8,865 nucleotides of DNA from Glaciecola sp. UBA2563. Its GTDB lineage: Bacteria; Pseudomonadota; Gammaproteobacteria; Enterobacterales; Alteromonadaceae. Location: the NCBI GenBank assembly GCA_002340325.1, contig DDLV01000088.1, forward strand, positions 1 through 8,865. The letters run 5' to 3'. The position numbers and the translations under genes are program-made. The notes beneath the pieces are model-generated. The model searched no databases. It worked only from the letters and a program-made list of their open reading frames with translations, and had not been told where the DNA came from. Shown here piece after piece: positions 1 to 6,989 of this stretch (positions within the stretch are counted from its first letter, which is position 1; every line of letters starts with the position of its first letter).

Positions 1-49
1 CGTCTTTAAATTCTAAGTTCACTTGTGTCACCCGCCACTTTCAATATTT

Positions 50-1930
50 TTATGGAACGATTGTTATATCTGCATCTTCTCTCAGGGCAATTACGAAATT
101 ATCAAACGTTCTTTGCGCAAACTGATTTTCCAGTCGTGGTGAGAATGAATTGATATCATCTTCTGAGACCGTTTCTACTTGATTCACCATTTCCAAAACA
201 ATAAGCCCAACATTTCCACCAAAAAGCGATACTACAGACGAGCGGTTATCGTCTGCACCTGAAAGTGCAAATAATTCAGAGATCACATTGCGAGGGACAT
301 CTGTGCTGGATCTGGTAAGTGCTTCAAAATTTTCCCATTCCAATGATTTTTCTTCAAACATCGATACTACATCTGCTTCACTGCTCAACACTTCCTGCAC
401 TGACTGCGCCCAACTTAACGCCAATTGTTGAGCAGCATTAGTCTTCAGTTCTTGAGTAATATCTTCTTGGACTTCTTCAAGCCCAAGCGTTCTCTGTGGT
501 TCGTGCTCTGCAACGCGCACTACCATGACGGTATCATTATCGATGGATAATACTTCACTGTTTACGCCTTGAAAAATGAGTTCTTCTGAAAACGCAACGT
601 TTTCAACCTGCGGAAAGTTCACCGACGGAGGCAGGTTCCCTCGCGTGAAAAAACCCGTTTCTAAAACAGGGCGGTCAATAAGACTTGCAACATCGTCTAG
701 AGAATCAATACTTTCAAACGCAACGTTTTCCATTTCAGCCTGCAAGGCAAACAACTCGTCCGTCGCTTCGTCTCTTTTTATGTTCTCGATGATTTCTTCT
801 CTGACATCAATAAGAGGTGTTGTCACTGAAGGCTCAAGCGCAGTTAATTTTATGATATGTAAACCAAACTCAGTCTCGACAATAGCGCTAACGTCACCGA
901 CATTCTGTAGTCCGAAGGCGGCATTTGAAAAAGCTTGATCAAAATCACCTTGCTCAATAACGCCCAAACTACCTCCTTCTTCAGCACTAACGGCGTCATC
1001 GGAAAACTCGAGCGCGAGTGCTGCAAAGTCCGCTCCACTCTCCAGCTGCTGTAATACATTTTGAGCGGTTTCACTTCGGTCACCTTCGGACGACTCAAAT
1101 AAGATATGGGCAACTTCTCGCTGTTCAGCTGTTTGATAAAAGGCAAGATTTTCTTGATAGTATGCTTCAATATCGGTTTGTTCGACTTCGATATCACGCA
1201 TTAAATTATCGACTGACAAATCAACAAACGATAGTTTAACGCGTTCTTCGGTATCGTAGCGATCAATATTTTGTTCGTAAAAATTCTGAATCTCGGCATC
1301 TTCCACTACAACATCGTCAAGGTATTTCTCGGAAGGGACTTCGACATACTTTGCATCTCTGCTTTGCTGCTGCAGCTCAAGGGTATTTTCAATCAGTTTT
1401 TTTGAACTGATGCTAGAACCTAGTAAGGCTTGACTAAGTTGCTCTTGCACCATCTGTATGCGCATAAATTCTGCAAATTGATCTGGCGTGTACCCTGCTC
1501 GTCTAATAGATGACTGATAGACCTCGTTACTGAATTGCCCTGCAACCTGAAACTGAGGAAACTGTAATATTGCATCTTTAATTTGATCATCACTAACTCT
1601 TAAACCAAGTTCGCTCGCTTTTTGCGCAATTAGCTTTTCATTGATAATCCGTTCGAGGATACCTTGACGGAAGTCGTTAAAATACTCATCACTTTCAAAC
1701 AAGGTTGACACCGCTTCACCGAATTGAGATTCCATCCGACTTCTCTCGTTGCTCACCGCAATTTCCAATTGCTGCTGACCGATTTCTTCATCATTAACAA
1801 CGGCAACCGCATCTGACACGTTTGATCCTAAATAGCTCCCTACGCCTGTAAATACGAAGCTTACAACGATGAGTGCAACAATTATGATAGCCCAAGGCCC
1901 TTTAAGCCCTTCGCGAATATTCTCTAGCAT
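50..1930 (-). CDS. ppiD: PpiD, membrane-anchored periplasmic chaperone of the parvulin family
   Basis: This 626-residue protein (E. coli PpiD is 623) is anchored in the inner membrane and associates with the SecYEG translocon to assist proteins emerging into the periplasm. Residues 1-12 are a short cytosolic tail. Residues about 13-34 (starting WAIIIVALIVVSFVFTGVG) are an uncleaved signal anchor with no lipobox cysteine. A SurA-like chaperone region spans about 35-200. A single parvulin (PpiC) domain covers about 271-365, with AHILFES at its start, GGSLGVIEQGDF in the middle and FGLHIIKL at its end. A long C-terminal chaperone region follows. In E. coli the PpiD parvulin domain has little isomerase activity, so the role here is best read as chaperone. 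AAAGGT at 1943-1948, about 12 bases from the ATG, is the likely ribosome binding site. It ends with TAA at 50-52; no terminator is seen in bases 1-49. Confidence 0.96.
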   Translation of the reverse strand: MLENIREGLKGPWAIIIVALIVVSFVFTGVGSYLGSNVSDAVAVVNDEEIGQQQLEIAVSNERSRMESQFGEAVSTLFESDEYFNDFRQGILERIINEKLIAQKASELGLRVSDDQIKDAILQFPQFQVAGQFSNEVYQSSIRRAGYTPDQFAEFMRIQMVQEQLSQALLGSSISSKKLIENTLELQQQSRDAKYVEVPSEKYLDDVVVEDAEIQNFYEQNIDRYDTEERVKLSFVDLSVDNLMRDIEVEQTDIEAYYQENLAFYQTAEQREVAHILFESSEGDRSETAQNVLQQLESGADFAALALEFSDDAVSAEEGGSLGVIEQGDFDQAFSNAAFGLQNVGDVSAIVETEFGLHIIKLTALEPSVTTPLIDVREEIIENIKRDEATDELFALQAEMENVAFESIDSLDDVASLIDRPVLETGFFTRGNLPPSVNFPQVENVAFSEELIFQGVNSEVLSIDNDTVMVVRVAEHEPQRTLGLEEVQEDITQELKTNAAQQLALSWAQSVQEVLSSEADVVSMFEEKSLEWENFEALTRSSTDVPRNVISELFALSGADDNRSSVVSLFGGNVGLIVLEMVNQVETVSEDDINSFSPRLENQFAQRTFDNFVIALREDADITIVP

Positions 1931-1975
1931 TTCTAAAGATTACCTTTTACAAATATCAACATTCAAAACGCGCAG

Positions 1976-2003
1976 ATTATAGCGCTTGTTATCGCGTCAA
2001 GCG
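1976..2003 (-). promoter_or_regulatory. Candidate ppiD promoter overlapped by an inverted repeat
   Basis: The minus strand has a perfect -10, TATAAT (1976-1981), followed by a GC-rich discriminator CTGCGCG. TTGACG (1995-2000), five of six bases of the -35 consensus, is only 13 bases away, shorter than the usual 16-18. The hexamer at normal spacing, TCGCTT, is a poor -35. An inverted repeat CGCTTG/CAAGCG (1998-2003 and 1983-1988, 9-base gap) covers the spacer and half of TTGACG, as an operator would. The position between the hupB terminator and ppiD fits a ppiD promoter. No CpxR, sigmaE or sigma32 site is evident. Confidence 0.5.
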
Positions 2004-2023
2004 AGTTTTTAACGCACGTGCGA

Positions 2024-2053
2024 CAACAAAAAAGGCGACAAGATTGTCGCCTT
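2024..2053 (-). terminator. Intrinsic terminator after hupB
   Basis: Arms at 2045-2053 and 2032-2040 pair perfectly over nine base pairs (AAGGCGACA against TGTCGCCTT) around a 4-base loop. On the minus strand a run of six T residues follows at 2028-2033, then GTTG. It starts 20 bases after the hupB stop and separates hupB from the ppiD promoter region. Confidence 0.9.
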
Positions 2054-2072
2054 CATTTCCTAAACTTTAATC

Positions 2073-2345
2073 TTAGTTGCAAGCATCTTTCAACGCTTTA
2101 CCCGCTTTAAAAGCCGGTACTTTGGCGGCAGCAATTTGTATAGTATCGCCTGTTTGTGGATTTCGACCCGAGCGTGCAGCTCGTTCTCTCACAGTAAAGG
2201 TGCCAAATCCAACAAGTACAACTTGATCACCGTCTTTCAATGCATCAGTAACAGTTCCAGTAAAAGCATCTAATGCTCTTCCAGCTGCGGCTTTAGAGAT
2301 ATCTGCACTTGATGCGATGGCGTCAATTAACTCAGATTTATTCAC
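2073..2345 (-). CDS. hupB: DNA-binding protein HU-beta
   Basis: This 90-residue nucleoid protein is the usual HU length. HU dimers bind DNA with little sequence preference, bend it and constrain supercoils. Residues 1-45 form the two-helix dimerisation base, and GFGTF (46-50) is the conserved turn. The beta-arm carries the tip motif RNPQTG (61-66), in which Pro63 is the DNA-intercalating proline. The C-terminal KVPAFKAGKALKDA helix is canonical. Translation starts at GTG behind a strong ribosome binding site. The protein has a single cysteine, Cys89, at its next-to-last residue, where E. coli HU-beta, as I recall it, has valine. HU-beta rather than HU-alpha is favoured by the position between lon and ppiD. 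It is probably monocistronic, with its own promoter region and terminator. Confidence 0.97.
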   Translation of the reverse strand: MNKSELIDAIASSADISKAAAGRALDAFTGTVTDALKDGDQVVLVGFGTFTVRERAARSGRNPQTGDTIQIAAAKVPAFKAGKALKDACN

Positions 2346-2351
2346 AATATG

Positions 2352-2359
2352 TCCCCTTC
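2352..2359 (-). promoter_or_regulatory. Strong ribosome binding site fixing the hupB GTG start
   Basis: The minus strand reads GAAGGGGA, seven bases or so ahead of GTG at 2343-2345. An in-frame TAA six codons upstream and the absence of any ATG in that interval leave this GTG as the only conventional start. The protein then begins MNKSELIDAI, the standard HU N-terminus. Confidence 0.88.
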
Positions 2360-2380
2360 GTTATTTTTATATTGCTTTTT

Positions 2381-2466
2381 TTCGAATGTTCCTGAACGCA
2401 TTGTTCGAACACTAATATTAGTCTTTCGCAAATGCGCCAACGGTCTGGAGGCGTTGGTACGCGTAC
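2381..2466. repeat. Cluster of short perfect palindromes in the hupB leader
   Basis: The following self-complementary words occur within 86 bases: TTCGAA (2381-2386), GTTCGAAC (2403-2410), CTAATATTAG (2412-2421) and GTACGCGTAC (2457-2466). An inverted repeat CCAACG/CGTTGG (2437-2442 and 2452-2457) with a 9-base gap lies between the last two. These could be operator half-sites or RNA structure in the 5' leader. No named regulator is recognised. Confidence 0.45.
2412..2440 (-). promoter_or_regulatory. Candidate downstream promoter of hupB (P2)
   Basis: On the minus strand TTGGCG (2435-2440) and TATTAG (2412-2417) each match four of six consensus bases and are separated by 17 bases. Transcription would start near 2405, inside or next to a GTTCGAAC palindrome (2403-2410). 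The E. coli hupB gene is also read from several promoters, so two candidates here are plausible. The -10 overlaps the palindrome CTAATATTAG at 2412-2421. Confidence 0.35.
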
Positions 2467-2484
2467 GTTCACTCCATTTAAGGT

Positions 2485-2513
2485 AGCATAACTATTGATG
2501 AATGGAACAAGAA
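2485..2513 (-). promoter_or_regulatory. Candidate upstream promoter of hupB (P1)
   Basis: The minus strand has TATGCT (2485-2490), four of six bases of the -10 consensus, 17 bases from a poor -35, TTCTTG (2508-2513). The weak -35 is offset by the A/T-rich tract immediately upstream, which could act as an UP element. Transcription would start near 2478 and give a leader of about 130 bases. This is a pattern-based guess. Confidence 0.35.
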
Positions 2514-2519
2514 ATTCAC

Positions 2520-2545
2520 AAAAAAACGAAAAAAAATAAAAAAAA
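2520..2545. promoter_or_regulatory. Phased A-tracts upstream of hupB (possible UP element or curved DNA)
   Basis: On the plus strand there are three A runs of 7, 8 and 8 bases at 2520-2526, 2529-2536 and 2538-2545. Their centres are 9 to 9.5 bases apart, close to the helical repeat, so the DNA should be bent. Relative to the upstream candidate hupB promoter they cover roughly -42 to -67, the region contacted by RNA polymerase alpha subunits at UP elements. The function is inferred from position and composition. Confidence 0.4.
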
Positions 2546-2580
2546 TCTAAATGGTGAACATTTCTTATAGGTATGACCTA
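2520..2580 (-). terminator. Weak A/T-rich terminator-like structure after lon
   Basis: Downstream of the lon stop, the minus strand has two small hairpins: TAGGT-CAT-ACCTA (2568-2580) and AAATG-TTCAC-CATTT (2549-2563). Three bases later there is a long T-rich tract at 2520-2545 made of runs of 8, 8 and 7 T. No GC-rich stem like those after tig, clpX and hupB is present. The layout fits a weak or leaky terminator, but the stems are only five base pairs each. Confidence 0.35.
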
Positions 2581-2614
2581 ATCAAAACTCATCAGAAAAG
2601 GTACTCGTAATCCA

Positions 2615-4960
2615 CTATGCATTCATTTCAACGCGCTCAAGCGAGTTTTCAAGTGCAATTTCTAAGACTTCGTCAATCCACTTTACAGGGTGGATAGATA
2701 GGTTACCTTTAACATTATCCGGAATTTCTTCAAGATCTCGCTCATTTTCATGAGGTATAACAACCGTCTTAATACCTCCTCTGTGCGCTGCCAACAGCTT
2801 CTCTTTCAAGCCACCTATTGCCAGCACCTCTCCACGCAGTGTAATTTCACCTGTCATTGCAACGTCGCATCTTACCGGGTTGCCCGTTAGCGATGACACA
2901 AGCGTCGTACACATACCGATACCAGCACTTGGGCCGTCTTTTGGCGTTGCGCCCTCTGGCACGTGAATATGTATATCGCGCTTTTCATAAAAATCAGGAT
3001 CGATCCTTAACTTCTCTGCGCGCGAGCGCACAACCGTCATCGCCGCTTTAATCGATTCTTGCATAACATCACCAAGCGAACCGGTTGCGGTGGTTTTACC
3101 TTTACCAGGCATAGATGTCGCTTCAATGGTCAACAAATCTCCGCCGACCTGTGTCCATGCTAAACCGGTAACTTGACCTATCTGGTTATTATTTTCAGCT
3201 TTTCCATAGTCGTACCTTTGGACGCCCAAATACTCATGTAGGTTTTCTTGATTAACAACAACCGGTTTTGTAGATTTTTTAAGCAGAATATTTTTTACCG
3301 CTTTGCGACATATCTTAGAAATTTCTCGTTCGAGGCTACGCACGCCTGCTTCGCGCGTGTAATACCTTATAATCCCGATAATTGCTGATTCTTCAATAAT
3401 AAGCTCTTTGTCTTTCAAGCCATTGCGACTCATCTGCTTGTCAATAAGATGCCGAGTAGCGATATTGAGTTTTTCGTCTTCGGTATAGCCTGAAAGCCGA
3501 ATCACCTCCATTCTATCTAATAAAGGACCCGGAATATTCATGCTATTTGATGTCGCAACAAACATTACGTCAGAGAGATCATAGTCAACCTCTAAGTAAT
3601 GGTCACTAAAACTAGAGTTTTGCTCAGGGTCTAGCACTTCAAGTAACGCAGAAGATGGATCTCCTCTCATATCAGATGACATTTTGTCGATTTCGTCTAA
3701 CAAGAACAATGGATTCTTTACACCAATTTTCGACATCTTCTGAATTAATTTACCGGGCAATGAACCAATATATGTTCGTCGATGACCTCTTATCTCCGCC
3801 TCATCCCTAACACCGCCAAGCGCCATGCGGACATATTTTCGCCCAGTTGCTTTGGCCACTGACTGACCAAGTGATGTTTTACCAACACCTGGTGGGCCGA
3901 CTAAACACAAAATAGGCCCCTTTAGTTTTTTGACTCTTTGCTGTACAGCTAGATATTCAAGTATTCTTTCTTTGACTTTTTCAAGACCATAATGGTCGTT
4001 GTCCAGCACGCGCTCAGCTTTCGTCAAATCTTTTTTGACTGCGCTTCGCTTAAACCATGGGACACTTGTCAACCAGTCGATATAAGATCGAACAACCGTC
4101 GCCTCGGCAGACATAGGCGACATCATCTTGAGTTTATTTAATTCTGCGTTAGCTTTCTCGAGCGCTTCTTTTGGCATTTGCGCTTCTTGAATCTTTTTGT
4201 TGAGGCTTTCGAATTCATCTGGCGCTTCATCGAGTTCACCAAGTTCTTTCTGGATAGCCTTCATTTGTTCATTGAGATAGTACTCTCTTTGACTCTTCTC
4301 CATCTGTTTCTTAACGCGCGTTCTTATTTTCTTCTCGACTTGGAGTAAATCGATCTCGCCTTCCATCAACGCCATTAGAAACTCAATGCGTTCAATAACG
4401 CTCTTCATTTCTAGTACTTTCTGTTTTTCAGAAAGTTTTAGCGGCATATGCGCTGCCATGGTATCGGCTAGCCTTGCCGCGTCCTCAATTCCATTTAACG
4501 AAGTAAGCACTTCAGGAGGGATTTTTTTATTGAGTTTTACGTAACCTTCAAACTGTGACACGGCAGAGCGAATCAATACTTCTTGTTCACCCTCTTCTAC
4601 GTCTTTGTCATCTAACAAACCTATGTTTGCGACAAAAAATGGCTCAGTGGTAAGAAACTCAGTCACTTGCGCTCTGACACTTCCTTCGACTAGCACTTTA
4701 ACGGTGCCGTCAGGAAGCTTTAATAATTGTAGGATAGAGGCCACTGTACCGACATCGAATATATCTGACGTTTCAGGATCGTCTACGCTAGCTTCTTTTT
4801 GTGCCACTAAGAAAATGCGTTTATCTTTTTCCATAGCAGATTCTAGACATTGAATGGATTTTTCACGGCCGACAAACAAAGGAATAACCATATGCGGGTA
4901 CACGACCACATCACGCAGTGCTAAAACTGGGATCTCACTGAGCACGCTTTGTTCTGACAT
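2615..4960 (-). CDS. lon: Lon ATP-dependent serine protease
   Basis: This 781-residue LonA protease (E. coli Lon is 784) is a cytosolic hexamer that degrades misfolded and short-lived regulatory proteins. Residues about 8-200 are the substrate-binding LON domain, followed by a helical, coiled-coil-rich stretch at about 200-300. The AAA+ module has Walker A GPPGVGKT (355-362) and Walker B PLFLLDEID (417-425). The protease domain holds the Ser-Lys dyad: Ser678 in PKDGPSAG and Lys721 in GGLKEKLLAAH, 43 residues apart as in E. coli. The ATG start is preceded by a purine-rich AAGAGAGAAG rather than a classic Shine-Dalgarno. The gene ends in TAG. It has its own sigma32 promoter and is separated from clpX by a terminator, so it can be induced apart from clpPX. 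It looks intact. Confidence 0.98.
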   Translation of the reverse strand: MSEQSVLSEIPVLALRDVVVYPHMVIPLFVGREKSIQCLESAMEKDKRIFLVAQKEASVDDPETSDIFDVGTVASILQLLKLPDGTVKVLVEGSVRAQVTEFLTTEPFFVANIGLLDDKDVEEGEQEVLIRSAVSQFEGYVKLNKKIPPEVLTSLNGIEDAARLADTMAAHMPLKLSEKQKVLEMKSVIERIEFLMALMEGEIDLLQVEKKIRTRVKKQMEKSQREYYLNEQMKAIQKELGELDEAPDEFESLNKKIQEAQMPKEALEKANAELNKLKMMSPMSAEATVVRSYIDWLTSVPWFKRSAVKKDLTKAERVLDNDHYGLEKVKERILEYLAVQQRVKKLKGPILCLVGPPGVGKTSLGQSVAKATGRKYVRMALGGVRDEAEIRGHRRTYIGSLPGKLIQKMSKIGVKNPLFLLDEIDKMSSDMRGDPSSALLEVLDPEQNSSFSDHYLEVDYDLSDVMFVATSNSMNIPGPLLDRMEVIRLSGYTEDEKLNIATRHLIDKQMSRNGLKDKELIIEESAIIGIIRYYTREAGVRSLEREISKICRKAVKNILLKKSTKPVVVNQENLHEYLGVQRYDYGKAENNNQIGQVTGLAWTQVGGDLLTIEATSMPGKGKTTATGSLGDVMQESIKAAMTVVRSRAEKLRIDPDFYEKRDIHIHVPEGATPKDGPSAGIGMCTTLVSSLTGNPVRCDVAMTGEITLRGEVLAIGGLKEKLLAAHRGGIKTVVIPHENERDLEEIPDNVKGNLSIHPVKWIDEVLEIALENSLERVEMNA

Positions 4961-4990
4961 TCTTCTCTCTTATCTTTTTGCTTAAAACAG

Positions 4991-5019
4991 ATATGGGGAT
5001 TGAACTGAAAAGTTCAAAG
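4991..5019 (-). promoter_or_regulatory. Sigma32 (RpoH) heat-shock promoter of lon
   Basis: The minus strand carries CCCCATAT (4991-4998), a full match to the sigma32 -10 consensus CCCCATNT. It lies 13 bases from TTGAAC (5012-5017), which is preceded by CTT and so resembles the -35 consensus CTTGAA. The spacing is in the usual sigma32 range. Transcription would start near 4984, giving a leader of about 24 bases before the lon ATG. lon is a known heat-shock gene in E. coli, which supports the call. No equally good sigma70 promoter is visible in this short gap. Confidence 0.85.
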
Positions 5020-5020
5020 T

Positions 5021-5045
5021 AAAAAAAAGGACCGTCGGTCCTTTT
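5021..5045 (-). terminator. Intrinsic terminator after clpX
   Basis: Arms at 5037-5045 and 5025-5033 pair perfectly over nine base pairs (AAAAGGACC against GGTCCTTTT) around the loop GAC. On the minus strand a run of eight T residues follows at 5021-5028, the first four also in the stem. It starts just 7 bases after the clpX stop. The T run ends one base before the -35 element of the lon heat-shock promoter, so the two signals are directly adjacent. Confidence 0.92.
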
Positions 5046-5052
5046 AGGCAAT

Positions 5053-6330
5053 TTACTCGGAAGCTGCTTTTTTGTCAGTGCCGCTCTCGTACATTAGAAT
5101 CGGGTTTGATTCACCCTTTATAACCGTTTCGTCAATCACAACTTTGCTGACTTCATTTGATGATGGCAAATCGTACATCGTATCTAATAACACAGCTTCA
5201 ACGATTGAACGCAGGCCACGTGCTCCAGTTTTTCGCTGCATCGCCTTTTGCGCGATAGCACGCAAGGCGTCTTCTCGAAATTCGAGCGCAGTATCTTCTA
5301 ACGAGAACAGAGCCGCATACTGCTTTGTAATCGCGTTTTTCGGTTCTGTTAAAATCTGTATTAATGCGTCTTCACTAAGCTCTTCGAGACTCGTTACAAC
5401 AGGTAAACGACCGATGAATTCTGGAATGAGACCATATTTTACCAAGTCTTCTGGTTCGACTGCTTTAAACAACTCGCTGACAGCCTTTTTGTCTTGCTTT
5501 GTCTTTACTTCAGCACCGAAACCAATGCCCGTTCCTTTCGCTGAGCGTTGCTCTATGATCTTGTCCAAGCCCGCAAATGCGCCACCGCAAATAAACAATA
5601 TTTTACTGGTGTCCACCTGCAAAAATTCTTGTTGAGGATGTTTCCTACCGCCTTGAGGTGGGACTGAGGCAATAGTACCTTCGATAAGCTTTAATAGCGC
5701 TTGTTGAACCCCTTCACCAGAGACATCACGCGTGATCGATGGATTGTCTGATTTTCTAGAAATCTTATCAATTTCGTCTATGTAAACAATCCCACGCTGC
5801 GCCTTTTCGGGATCATAATCACACTTTTGCAGAAGTTTCTGAATGATATTTTCAACGTCTTCGCCAACGTAACCAGCTTCTGTGAGTGTGGTTGCATCGG
5901 CCATTGTGAATGGAACGTCCAAAAACCTGGCTAAGGTTTCAGCAAGTAAGGTCTTGCCGCTACCCGTCGGTCCAATTAAAAGTATATTACTCTTACCCAG
6001 TTCAACGCCGTTGTGAACATCGCCGTTGCGCAAGCGCTTATAGTGATTATAAACAGCCACTGAAAGCACCTTCTTAGCGTGTTCTTGGCCTATCACATAA
6101 TCGTCTAGATGCTTATGGATTTCGCTAGGTGTAGGCAGCGCATCGGAGCCTCCGCGAGGAGATATTTCTTTAATCTCTTCTCGAATAATATCATTACAAA
6201 GCTCAACGCATTCGTCGCAAATGAAAACAGAAGGGCCTGCTATCAACTTTCTAACTTCGTGCTGGCTTTTACCGCAGAACGAACAATATAGGAGTTTATT
6301 GTTATTGTCTTTGGTACTGTCATTACTCAT
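5053..6330 (-). CDS. clpX: ClpX, AAA+ unfoldase subunit of ClpXP
   Basis: This 425-residue protein (E. coli ClpX is 424) is a hexameric ATPase that recognises tagged proteins, including SsrA-tagged ones, and threads them into ClpP. The N-terminal C4 zinc domain has Cys16, Cys19, Cys38 and Cys41. The AAA+ module has Walker A GPTGSGKT (120-127), pore loop GYVG (153-156), Walker B IVYIDEID (181-188), the RKH loop (229-231) and the sensor-2 motif GARGLRS (369-375). The ClpP-docking IGF loop is intact at 269-271, so pairing with the adjacent clpP product is expected. The start is the ATG giving MSNDSTKD, which matches the family N-terminus. The ribosome binding site is weak, so translation may be coupled to clpP. 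A strong terminator lies 7 bases after the stop. Confidence 0.98.
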   Translation of the reverse strand: MSNDSTKDNNNKLLYCSFCGKSQHEVRKLIAGPSVFICDECVELCNDIIREEIKEISPRGGSDALPTPSEIHKHLDDYVIGQEHAKKVLSVAVYNHYKRLRNGDVHNGVELGKSNILLIGPTGSGKTLLAETLARFLDVPFTMADATTLTEAGYVGEDVENIIQKLLQKCDYDPEKAQRGIVYIDEIDKISRKSDNPSITRDVSGEGVQQALLKLIEGTIASVPPQGGRKHPQQEFLQVDTSKILFICGGAFAGLDKIIEQRSAKGTGIGFGAEVKTKQDKKAVSELFKAVEPEDLVKYGLIPEFIGRLPVVTSLEELSEDALIQILTEPKNAITKQYAALFSLEDTALEFREDALRAIAQKAMQRKTGARGLRSIVEAVLLDTMYDLPSSNEVSKVVIDETVIKGESNPILMYESGTDKKAASE

Positions 6331-6356
6331 ATCTTATGCCCATTTTGTAGAGACTA

Positions 6357-6989
6357 TTATTTCTCTGACTTACCTACATCTTCCCGGCTTGCCAGGATAC
6401 TATCAATAAGACCGTAATCGACGGCCTCTTGCGCGCTTAAAAAGTTATCTCGGTCTGTGTCCTTAGCAACTTTCTTATACTCTTGTCCAGAATGGTCTGC
6501 CATCAATCGATTTAACTTTTCCTTAATAGACAGGATTTCTTTCGCGTGTATTTCAAAATCAGACGCTTGTCCCTGAAATCCACCTAACGGTTGATGAATC
6601 ATTACTCTGGCGTTAGGTAGACAGTGTCGTTTACCCTTTGTGCCTGCTGACAACAAAAACGCACCCATACTAGCTGCTTGTCCAATACAAACAGTGCTTA
6701 TATCGGGTTTAATAAATTTCATCGTATCATAAATCGCCATACCAGCGGTAACTGACCCACCAGGCGAATTTATATATAAGTAAATATCTTTTTCCGGATT
6801 CTCAGCTTCCAAGAACAACATTTGTGCGACAATGAGGTTAGCCATGTGATCTTCCACTTGCCCCACTAAGAAAATTACGTTTTCTTTGAGCAACCTGGAA
6901 TATATATCGAACGATCTCTCTCCTCTTGCTGTTTGTTCGATTACCACAGGAACGAGTGCATTGCTGGTATCAATCATTTCTTTTGTCAT
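6357..6989 (-). CDS. clpP: ClpP, ATP-dependent Clp protease proteolytic subunit
   Basis: This 210-residue serine peptidase forms the 14-subunit barrel that degrades proteins unfolded by ClpX or ClpA. The catalytic triad is visible as Ser107 in GQAASMGA, His132 in MIHQPLGG and Asp181 in TDRDNF, with the same spacing as in E. coli ClpP. By alignment with the E. coli processing site, residues 1-10 (MTKEMIDTSN) form a short propeptide and the mature chain would start at ALVPVVIEQ. An in-frame TAA four codons upstream rules out a longer ORF. An AAGGT element at 7001-7005 lies about 12 bases from the ATG, slightly far for a ribosome binding site. clpX follows after 26 bases without a terminator, so the two genes form one transcription unit that makes the ClpXP protease. 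Confidence 0.98.
   Translation of the reverse strand: MTKEMIDTSNALVPVVIEQTARGERSFDIYSRLLKENVIFLVGQVEDHMANLIVAQMLFLEAENPEKDIYLYINSPGGSVTAGMAIYDTMKFIKPDISTVCIGQAASMGAFLLSAGTKGKRHCLPNARVMIHQPLGGFQGQASDFEIHAKEILSIKEKLNRLMADHSGQEYKKVAKDTDRDNFLSAQEAVDYGLIDSILASREDVGKSEK

Noticed and set aside
576..938. Plus-strand open frames opposite ppiD, and similar ones opposite lon (2857-3051, 4605-4853), clpX and clpP (6109-6409) and tig (7742-8183)
   Set aside because: All are antisense to conserved genes, and none shows a motif, ribosome binding site or independent context.
850..1197. Open frame of 115 codons on the minus strand inside ppiD
   Set aside because: It overlaps the well-supported ppiD reading frame, has no ribosome binding site of note and encodes no recognisable domain.
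1391..1411. Seven-pair hairpin with a T run inside ppiD
   Set aside because: It is short, A/T-rich and within codons of a conserved gene; nothing marks it as functional.
1931..1950. CpxR-like GTAAA repeats before ppiD (GTAAAAGGTAA)
   Set aside because: The CpxR consensus needs two GTAAA halves five bases apart; here the spacing is two and the second half overlaps the ribosome binding site.
2498..2539. Plus-strand 13-codon frame in the lon-hupB gap
   Set aside because: It is mostly Lys/Asn codons from the A-tracts, with no ribosome binding site.
5072..5635. Open frame of 187 codons on the plus strand opposite clpX
   Set aside because: It is antisense to a highly conserved gene, has a low-complexity Ser-rich product with no known motif, and has no promoter in front; it is a shadow of clpX codon use.
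6310..6345. Tiny reading frame ATG GGC ATA AGA TAT GAG TAA overlapping the clpX start in another frame
   Set aside because: Six codons in a 27-base gap are expected by chance; coupling of clpX to clpP does not need it.
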